A stretch of DNA of 64,000 bases from Mucilaginibacter tundrae. GTDB taxonomy: Bacteria > Bacteroidota > Bacteroidia > Sphingobacteriales > Sphingobacteriaceae. Each line of letters starts with the position of its first letter. Positions within the stretch are counted from its first letter, which is position 1. A program made the translations under genes and the position numbers. Shown here piece after piece: positions 58,454 through 64,000 of the stretch. Location: assembly GCF_013408825.1 (NCBI RefSeq), contig NZ_JACCBZ010000013.1:26080-90079 (forward strand), given 5' to 3'. The notes below the pieces were generated by a model that saw only the letters and a list, made by a program, of their open reading frames with translations, did not search any database and was not told where the DNA came from.

Positions 58454-59017
58454 TCAGGCTACGGCATGTAATTCCTTGTTTTCCAACCTGCTCAGTCTGG
58501 TTTTCAAAATACCTCTTGCCCTGCACAAAGTAGTTCTTGATAACAATTCACTCATGCCAAGTTTAGTCCCTATTTCGTGGTGCGAAAAGCCTTCAATAGC
58601 ATACATATTAAATACCGAGCGATAGGTGTCCGGTAATTGATCTATCATTTGTAATAAGTCAGCAGCTTCAAGGGTATTATTGTTACGTGTAGTGCCTGCC
58701 ATCATGTTGCTGTCTTCTCCAAAATCATCAACCAAAACCATAGTGCGCGATTTACGATAACGCGATATGGCGCAATGTACCATAATTCGGCGTATCCAGC
58801 CTTCCAAGCTACCCTCACCACGGTAATTGTGCAAGTTGTTAAACAGTTTTACAAACCCTTCCTGCAAAATATCCTGAGCCTCGTCTTTATCCTTTGCATA
58901 ACGCATACAAACTGTCATCATTTTGGGCGATAGTGTTTTATATAGTAACTCCTGGTACTTAGGCTCGTTGCGTAAGCAACCTTCCCATATAAACCTTAAA
59001 TAATTATCCGTGCTCAT
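58454..59017 (-). CDS. ECF RNA polymerase sigma factor, orphan
   Basis: 187 aa. Region 2 (about 25-95) with DEAQDILQEGFVKLFNNL and EGSLEGWIRRIMVHCAISRY; region 4 (about 125-180) with TYRSVFNMYAIEGFSHHEIGTKLG. No anti-sigma gene is adjacent, unlike the pair at 29578-30959. Possibly responds to envelope stress through an unlinked anti-sigma factor. Convergent with the sus-like operon and divergent from the FAD gene. Confidence 0.93.
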   Translation of the reverse strand: MSTDNYLRFIWEGCLRNEPKYQELLYKTLSPKMMTVCMRYAKDKDEAQDILQEGFVKLFNNLHNYRGEGSLEGWIRRIMVHCAISRYRKSRTMVLVDDFGEDSNMMAGTTRNNNTLEAADLLQMIDQLPDTYRSVFNMYAIEGFSHHEIGTKLGMSELLSRTTLCRARGILKTRLSRLENKELHAVA

Positions 59018-59122
59018 CTTTTTGTAATTTGATAAGCCTATGCCAAAATTGATACCATTAATTTATGTTGTTGATTTATAGTTATTTAGATATTGTGATG
59101 ATTTCATAACTGTTCGATAACG

Positions 59123-59135
59123 AACGATTATCGTT
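59123..59135. promoter_or_regulatory. 13-bp dyad AACGATTATCGTT between divergent genes
   Basis: Perfect palindrome around a central T in the 195-bp gap between the ECF sigma gene and the FAD protein gene, 40 bp upstream of the latter's -7 box. Candidate regulator site. Confidence 0.35.
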
Positions 59136-59174
59136 TGCTTGCGGACGGTTGCTGTTAATAATCTCTAAAACATT

Positions 59175-59205
59175 TATCTTTGCCCTATCCGGGATAAAAA
59201 CCCGG
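59175..59205 (+). promoter_or_regulatory. -7 box and leader hairpin of the FAD protein gene
   Basis: TATCTTTG (59175-59182) is followed by CCGGG-ATAAAAA-CCCGG (59189-59205), a hairpin at the very 5' end of the predicted mRNA that ends 7 nt before the ATG at 59213. Confidence 0.45.
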
Positions 59206-59212
59206 CAACAGT

Positions 59213-60760
59213 ATGATAAAAGAAATTGAAATAGTATGCCCGCCCGGGCAGCATGAAGATGAGGCCGTTTTAAAAGGCCTTGCAGCATCAGCATTAAGAA
59301 TATCGCCCAATAAAATTACCGGCTTTCAAATAATCAAGCGTTCAATCGACGCACGAGGGCGGAAGGTTGTTTACCGTATGCAGTTAAAGGTATATGTTGA
59401 TGAACCGTTCCGTGCTGAAAGTTATACCGTCAACTATCCGGATGTAAAAGAAGCTAAGCCGGTTATTATCGTGGGCGCTGGTCCGGCAGGGTTATTCGCG
59501 GCTTTGCAGTGTATTGAGCTGGGGTTGAAACCTATTATTATAGAACGTGGCAAGGAGGTTAAAGACCGCCGTCGCGACCTTGCTAATATTAATAAACAAG
59601 GCCTTGTAAATCCTGAAAGCAATTATTGTTTTGGCGAAGGTGGTGCGGGGACTTACTCTGACGGTAAGCTCTATACCAGATCGACCAAGCGGGGTGATGT
59701 GAACCAGGTGCTGAAAATATTTGTAGCTCATGGCGCTACGACCGATATTTTGGTTGATGCCCGTCCGCATATCGGCACCAATAAATTACCACAGATCATC
59801 ACCGCTATCCGCGAAACGATACTCAATGCAGGTGGAGAAATCTGTTTCGATGCAAAGGTTACTTCATTAATAATCTCCTTCGATAAAATTAAAGGCGTTG
59901 AACTGGCATCAGGCGAAAAAATAAATTCCAATGCGGTGATACTGGCAACCGGTCATTCTGCCCGGGATATTTTTGAAATGCTGCACCGCCAAAATGTATT
60001 GATAGAAGCCAAACCATTTGCTTTAGGTGTGAGGATAGAGCATCCGCAGGAAATTATTGACCGTGCGCAATACCATTGTGAGGTTAGGGGTGATGATTTG
60101 CCACCATCCTATTATAGTTTGGTGGAGCAGGTTGATGGTCGTGGTGTGTTCTCATTTTGTATGTGCCCGGGCGGTATCATCGCGCCATGTGCAACAGAAG
60201 CAAATGAAATTGTAGTAAATGGCTGGAGCCCATCAAAACGGAATAACCCTTATGCCAACTCGGGTACAGTGGTCCAAATTAATTTAGAGGATGTAGCCGG
60301 GGATGAAAGCAATCCATTTAAAATGCTCAAGTTTCAACAGGAAATTGAACGCATTGCCTTTACAGCGGGTGGCGGTAGTTTAGTTGCACCTGCACAGCGC
60401 ATGGTTGATTTTGTTAATGGCCGGCAATCTATTGATCTTCCTAAAAACTCGTATTTGCCGGGCACAAAAAGCACCCAATTGAAAGAAGTATTACCAAACT
60501 GGATCAACGAACGCTTGCGAAAAGCATTACCTGTATTTGGACAGAAAATGAAGGGGTATTATACCAATGAGGCTATATTAGTTGGGGTGGAATCCCGTAC
60601 CTCATCACCCGTAAAAGTGCCCAGAGATAAAGAAACCTTACAGCATCCACAGATAACCGGCTTATTCCCATGTGGCGAAGGTGCAGGTTATGCCGGTGGT
60701 ATAATTTCTGCTGCTATTGATGGTATAAACTGCGCGACAGCGGCTTTAAAAATATTATAA
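59213..60760 (+). CDS. FAD-dependent dehydrogenase-like protein (COG2509 type)
   Basis: 515 aa. N-terminal ferredoxin-like extension (about 1-80), then a Rossmann FAD-binding fold PVIIVGAGPAGLFAALQCI (about 83-101) with IIIERG, the family motif FGEGGAGTYSDGKLYT, ATGHSARDIFEML, and a C-terminal LFPCGEGAGYAGGIISAAIDG. Found in many bacteria next to nothing constant; substrate unknown. The DinB gene starts at the base after its stop codon. Confidence 0.9.
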   Translation: MIKEIEIVCPPGQHEDEAVLKGLAASALRISPNKITGFQIIKRSIDARGRKVVYRMQLKVYVDEPFRAESYTVNYPDVKEAKPVIIVGAGPAGLFAALQCIELGLKPIIIERGKEVKDRRRDLANINKQGLVNPESNYCFGEGGAGTYSDGKLYTRSTKRGDVNQVLKIFVAHGATTDILVDARPHIGTNKLPQIITAIRETILNAGGEICFDAKVTSLIISFDKIKGVELASGEKINSNAVILATGHSARDIFEMLHRQNVLIEAKPFALGVRIEHPQEIIDRAQYHCEVRGDDLPPSYYSLVEQVDGRGVFSFCMCPGGIIAPCATEANEIVVNGWSPSKRNNPYANSGTVVQINLEDVAGDESNPFKMLKFQQEIERIAFTAGGGSLVAPAQRMVDFVNGRQSIDLPKNSYLPGTKSTQLKEVLPNWINERLRKALPVFGQKMKGYYTNEAILVGVESRTSSPVKVPRDKETLQHPQITGLFPCGEGAGYAGGIISAAIDGINCATAALKIL

Positions 60761-61240
60761 ATGACAACATCCGAAAAACTACAGCAAGAATTAGAGAAAG
60801 TATTATCAGGCCGCCCTTGGTATGGCAAAGGTATATATGATACACTTGCCAAAGTGAGTTTTGAGGCTGCCTATGAAAAGCCGCCCGGCTCTGTCCATAA
60901 CATTGCCGAAATTGTATTACACATGGTTGCCTGGACAGAGGAGGTAATGGACCGCATGAACGGTATGACCGCAGGCGTGCCCAGCAGCGGTGATTGGCCA
61001 GAGATTGGCAAGCCCGATGAGCAAAAATGGCAGAATTATGTTGATGACTTAAAATTGGTTAACGTAAATTTGATTGGCATCATCCAAAAGTTTCCTGAAG
61101 AACAGTGGGATGAGCCAATAGATGACCAACGAGGCGACAGGCCGGTAGTTACTTATGAGGCATTGATCAACGGATTAATTCAGCATCATATTTATCATGC
61201 CGGGCAGATTGCATTATTAAATAGAATTATAAATGGCTGA
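60761..61240 (+). CDS. DinB-family protein
   Basis: 159 aa, four-helix bundle of the DinB/YfiT superfamily. Likely metal ligands: His in PPGSVHNIAEIVLHMVAW and HHIYHAGQIALL at the C-terminus. Members act as thiol-dependent transferases or hydrolases; a link with bacillithiol is possible given YfiT and YtxJ elsewhere in the window. Its ATG follows the FAD gene stop without a gap, and it overlaps the CoA-binding gene by 8 nt, so the three are one operon. Confidence 0.88.
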   Translation: MTTSEKLQQELEKVLSGRPWYGKGIYDTLAKVSFEAAYEKPPGSVHNIAEIVLHMVAWTEEVMDRMNGMTAGVPSSGDWPEIGKPDEQKWQNYVDDLKLVNVNLIGIIQKFPEEQWDEPIDDQRGDRPVVTYEALINGLIQHHIYHAGQIALLNRIING

Positions 61241-61598
61241 TAAAAAGACATTGGTTTTAGGCGCGACCCCGGATGCAAGCCGTTACGCTTATTTGGCGGC
61301 AAACCGTTTGGTTGGGAAAGGGCACACTATAGTTAACGTGGGGATAAAAACCGGCGAGGTTGCGGGCTTGCCAATAGAGAAACCGGAAGTTATACATGAT
61401 GATATTGATACGATAACCTTATATGTGGGCCCGCAAAACCAGCCGCCTTTATATGATTATATATTAGATACGAATCCGAAGCGTATCATCTTCAACCCTG
61501 GCACGGAGAATAGTGAACTACGCAAAATGGCAAATGAAAAGGGCATAGAAACCGAATACGCCTGTACATTGGTATTATTATCTATCGGGCAATACTAA
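61233..61598 (+). CDS. CoA-binding-domain protein
   Basis: 121 aa, a single Rossmann CoA-binding domain: TLVLGATPDASRYAYLAANR (about 5-24), IVNVGIKTGEVAGLPI, and the C-terminal PKRIIFNPGTENSELRKMANEKGIE. Stand-alone domain proteins of this kind bind CoA or similar nucleotides; role unknown. Third gene of the FAD-DinB-CoA-binding operon, convergent with the next gene after a 4-bp gap. Confidence 0.88.
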   Translation: MADKKTLVLGATPDASRYAYLAANRLVGKGHTIVNVGIKTGEVAGLPIEKPEVIHDDIDTITLYVGPQNQPPLYDYILDTNPKRIIFNPGTENSELRKMANEKGIETEYACTLVLLSIGQY

Positions 61599-61602
61599 TT
61601 GG

Positions 61603-62139
61603 CTATTGATTATTATCGCCATTAACCACCAGGTTGTTCACTTTGCTTGATGCGTTAATGGAATATTGCATTCCATTTTGGGTTTTCCTGGTCATAAAAA
61701 CAAATAAGTATTCGCTATTGGCAAAAGTTTCTGATGTTGTTAAGCCACTATCCGCATCGTCAACAAGTTTATAGCCGTTGGTGGTTTGAAGGTAGGTCAA
61801 TATCGAATTGTATTCATCGGCAGATGGTGTTTCATATAAAATGTTAAGCTTAAGCCTGTTTACCAGGTCTATTCTAAAATCTGAGTGATCACCTTTATAA
61901 GTTAACTCATGCCCCTGCATCCCATGCCTTGATATGTTTTCCATCCCGGTAAACTTATAGCCTAGTAGTTTAAAGTAATCATCAAGCTTTTCCATTCTAA
62001 CAGCATCACTCAAAACAGTAGTAAAGGTTTTAAGGCTCACAATATCATTACCGACAATCGTTTTTACTTGCGCTTGCGATAGGAATGGCGTCAAAAAAAA
62101 TGCAATAAATATTAGCTTAATTTTCATATTAGTACGCAT
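61603..62139 (-). CDS. Exported hypothetical protein
   Basis: 178 aa with signal peptide MRTNMKIKLIFIAFFLTPFLSQAQ (the start could also be the second ATG at 62127). The mature protein has alternating strands and helices (FTTVLSDAVRMEKLDDYFKL, YLQTTNGYKLVDDADSG) and no cysteine. I recognise no family. Only 4 bp separate its end from the CoA-binding gene on the other strand, and no hairpin terminator fits between. Confidence 0.7.
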   Translation of the reverse strand: MRTNMKIKLIFIAFFLTPFLSQAQVKTIVGNDIVSLKTFTTVLSDAVRMEKLDDYFKLLGYKFTGMENISRHGMQGHELTYKGDHSDFRIDLVNRLKLNILYETPSADEYNSILTYLQTTNGYKLVDDADSGLTTSETFANSEYLFVFMTRKTQNGMQYSINASSKVNNLVVNGDNNQ

Positions 62140-62202
62140 TGCATATTGTACGCAAACAACCCGCTACTTGTTCTATCACATCATGTGCTATAAATATGGG
62201 TT

Positions 62203-63576
62203 CTATTGCGGAGCCTGTGAGAATATCCTGATCTCTTTCGGATAATAATTATTGATCCGATTAGGCAATAACTTAGCCCATCCCAGCGCATGTTCTTCAA
62301 AATTCATCAAACTCCAGCCTTTATCAGTTGGGTTTATGCTGATATTGTCGCGCCTTAAATATTGTATAGCTTGTTCTTTATCCAATTCGGTTTGCAATAC
62401 CGCGTCTTTGTTTATAATGATACTCAATGCCAATTCATGATCTGGCACCAAATCTTTACCGGCAAGTTTGCCTATCCTCACTCCCGACTTCTTTACATAC
62501 AAATTCCGGCTCAGGATATTCAAACTTTCAATGTGGTTGCGGTTGATAGCCATCCAGTCATCATTCACTTTAAAATAGTAAAATTCGGCTGGCTCATTAA
62601 TATATTGTTTTACCTGGTCCAGTTCCTTCATCACTACTTTTTGTTGCTCCTTATTCTTAAAGCCACCCATCGCTTCCTGGCTTCCGGTTTTCTTTAAGCA
62701 TGCCGCGAATAACCCTTCACCCTTTACCTTGCCGGGATAAAACCGATACCCCCAAGCTTTTTTCTTTTCGGATTGTGTTTCAACAATACCCCACTCCTTA
62801 TATATAGGTATAGGCAAACTCTCCAATTCAAAACTTTCGCAAAGCCAATCCAAAATATCCTCGTTTTCCTGGTGCGAGTAGGAGCAGGTACTATATATAA
62901 GGTGTCCGCCTTCTTTTAAGCAGGGATAAATGTCGGCCAAAATTCTTTCCTGCCTTTGTTGACATAAGTTTACATTGTTTTCGCTCCACTCGTTCATCGC
63001 GGCAGGGTCTTTACGAAACATGCCCGAACCTGAACAAGGCGCATCAACAAATATGATATCAAAAAAGCCTTTCAGGCGGGTAAAATCTTTAGGATCGTTG
63101 TTAGTTACAATAACATTCGCCGTACCCCAGCGACTGAGGTTATCAGTAAGTATAGGTACACGCGTTTTAATGATCTCATTAGCCACTAACAGATCATCCG
63201 GTTGTATCGCCGAATTGATCAAAGTGCTTTTACCTCCGGGCGCTGCACACAGGTCCAATATTTTCACGGGTTCACCATCGGGCTTAATGTTTTTCAATAT
63301 ATGGCCGATGAACATGGATGAGGCCTCCTGTACATAATAACACCCTGCGTGGAATAAAGGATCGAATGTAAACGACGGGCGGGTAGCCAAATAATAACCT
63401 TCGGGGCACCAAGGCACCTGCTCACCGGTTTTTATTGCCGATTTTTTAAAAGGATTTATCCTGATGGAAGTAGGTGTTTCAGAAAATTCGTGGGTATTGA
63501 TGAAGTTTTCCGCATCAAAACCAGGCTCGCCGGATAATGATTCTAAGAAATTAGGAGGGAAATTAAGCTTGTCCAT
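62203..63576 (-). CDS. RsmF/NOL1-NOP2-type rRNA m5C methyltransferase
   Basis: 457 aa from the ATG at 63576 (MDKLNFPPNFLES); a longer in-frame start at 63645 would begin before the promoter box TATCTTTG at 63586-63593. SAM-binding core: ILDLCAAPGGKSTLI, NDPKDF, FVDAPCSGSGMFRKDP and YSTCSYSHQENEDIL; the two Cys (in PCSG and STCS) are the catalytic and release cysteines. C-terminal PUA-like part (about 300-457) as in RsmF. Methylates a cytosine in 16S rRNA. Single gene. Confidence 0.94.
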   Translation of the reverse strand: MDKLNFPPNFLESLSGEPGFDAENFINTHEFSETPTSIRINPFKKSAIKTGEQVPWCPEGYYLATRPSFTFDPLFHAGCYYVQEASSMFIGHILKNIKPDGEPVKILDLCAAPGGKSTLINSAIQPDDLLVANEIIKTRVPILTDNLSRWGTANVIVTNNDPKDFTRLKGFFDIIFVDAPCSGSGMFRKDPAAMNEWSENNVNLCQQRQERILADIYPCLKEGGHLIYSTCSYSHQENEDILDWLCESFELESLPIPIYKEWGIVETQSEKKKAWGYRFYPGKVKGEGLFAACLKKTGSQEAMGGFKNKEQQKVVMKELDQVKQYINEPAEFYYFKVNDDWMAINRNHIESLNILSRNLYVKKSGVRIGKLAGKDLVPDHELALSIIINKDAVLQTELDKEQAIQYLRRDNISINPTDKGWSLMNFEEHALGWAKLLPNRINNYYPKEIRIFSQAPQ

Positions 63577-63585
63577 ATCGTGTTT

Positions 63586-63593
63586 CAAAGATA
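63586..63593 (-). promoter_or_regulatory. -7 box of the methyltransferase gene
   Basis: TATCTTTG on the minus strand, 9 nt before the ATG at 63576. Confidence 0.5.
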
Positions 63594-63811
63594 CGAATTC
63601 AATAACAGCCCTGTTTACTATATAGTATCGAAATAAAATCGACAAAATATTTGCTGTTTAACAGTTAGTTATAAATGAATATACAGTTTTTACAAAAATG
63701 TTTTTGCAGGGTTGGATATTCTTGTTACATTTGTGCCCCGCTAAAGAAAAGCGGTTGTTTTTTGAACATTTAGCGACAATAAAAATAATCTGAAAATAAG
63801 TTAAATTTAAC

Positions 63812-63842
63812 TTGACAGACAACTAAAAAAGTCGCATCTTTG
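63812..63842 (+). promoter_or_regulatory. Tandem strong promoter P1 at the right edge
   Basis: TTGACA (63812-63817) and CATCTTTG (63835-63842), about 19 bp apart; one mismatch to TAnnTTTG. Followed by CAGCCCGCAAACGAAGGAG, a leader similar to that of P2. No gene lies in 63646-64000; both promoters read out of the window. Confidence 0.6.
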
Positions 63843-63915
63843 CAGCCCGCAAACGAAGGAGAAAAGAGAGATTGAAAGCGGCAAAAAAACTTTATAAAAT
63901 TAAAAAGAAATAAAG

Positions 63916-63946
63916 TTTGCAAATAAGAAAAGGTTTTCTACCTTTG
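63916..63946 (+). promoter_or_regulatory. Tandem strong promoter P2 at the right edge
   Basis: TTTG (63916-63919), 19 bp, TACCTTTG (63939-63946): full consensus. The leader CAATCCCAAAACGAACGGG resembles that after P1, so the promoter-leader unit is duplicated 104 bp apart. Tandem promoters of this kind usually precede rRNA operons; the gene itself is outside the window. Confidence 0.75.
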
Positions 63947-64000
63947 CAATCCCAAAACGAACGGGAAAAAAGAGAAGGTCGAAAGCTGAAAGGCGGGAGA

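Overview
The window looks like a chromosomal segment of a Bacteroidota bacterium, most likely family Sphingobacteriaceae (Mucilaginibacter/Pedobacter-like). Supporting signs are a complete SusC/SusD/SusE glycan-uptake locus, an HYC_CC_PP-type protein, Bacteroidota-style -7 promoter boxes (TAnnTTTG, several with a TTTG box 19 bp upstream), few Shine-Dalgarno sequences, and many short lipoproteins and DUF proteins typical of the phylum. Genus-level placement is inference.

Layout. (a) 1-4005: edge of an integrated element: an AbiE-type toxin-antitoxin pair, a decayed integrase copy, a secreted OB-like protein, an intact tyrosine recombinase and tRNA-Asp(GTC), whose 3' end faces the integrase. 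(b) 4148-10068: a hypothetical protein, a tiny His-rich secreted peptide, and the rimP-nusA-infB operon (minus strand) with a good promoter and a terminator-like hairpin in its leader. (c) 10073-16793: lipoprotein plus S9 peptidase, a YfiT-like bacillithiol transferase, and a four-gene minus-strand cluster (HYC_CC_PP, HMA-domain, outer-membrane barrel, Met/His-rich barrel) that looks like a metal, probably copper, handling system. (d) 16879-31862: OmpA-like lipoprotein, PAS histidine kinase, DUF6515 protein, lactonase, rRNA pseudouridine synthase, lytic transglycosylase, uvrA, a DUF6624 protein, NAD(P)HX repair enzyme, and a lipA - ECF sigma - anti-sigma operon. (e) 31880-42871: OsmC, YtxJ, a 36-aa lipoprotein, ribH, a TPR protein, an APH-like kinase, recF-DUF721, ndk, nrnA-like phosphoesterase, two FKBPs, tatD and asparaginase. 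(f) 43042-58403: FtsX-type permease, glycosyltransferase, then a LacI regulator and a starch/maltodextrin utilisation locus (susC, susD, susE, GH13, GH65). (g) 58454-64000: an orphan ECF sigma factor, an FAD protein/DinB/CoA-binding operon, a hypothetical protein, an RsmF-like methyltransferase, and two tandem strong promoters firing out of the right edge, plausibly an rRNA operon.

How the genes work together. The sus-like locus should bind maltodextrins outside, import them through SusC/D, cut them with GH13 and phosphorolyse maltose with cytoplasmic GH65; no beta-phosphoglucomutase or sugar permease is present here. YfiT and YtxJ both point to bacillithiol as the cell's low-molecular-weight thiol. 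At least four genes have a -7 box ending exactly 4 nt before the start codon, which predicts leaderless mRNAs. No CRISPR array, prophage or intact insertion sequence was seen; several REP/MITE-like inverted repeats lie between genes.
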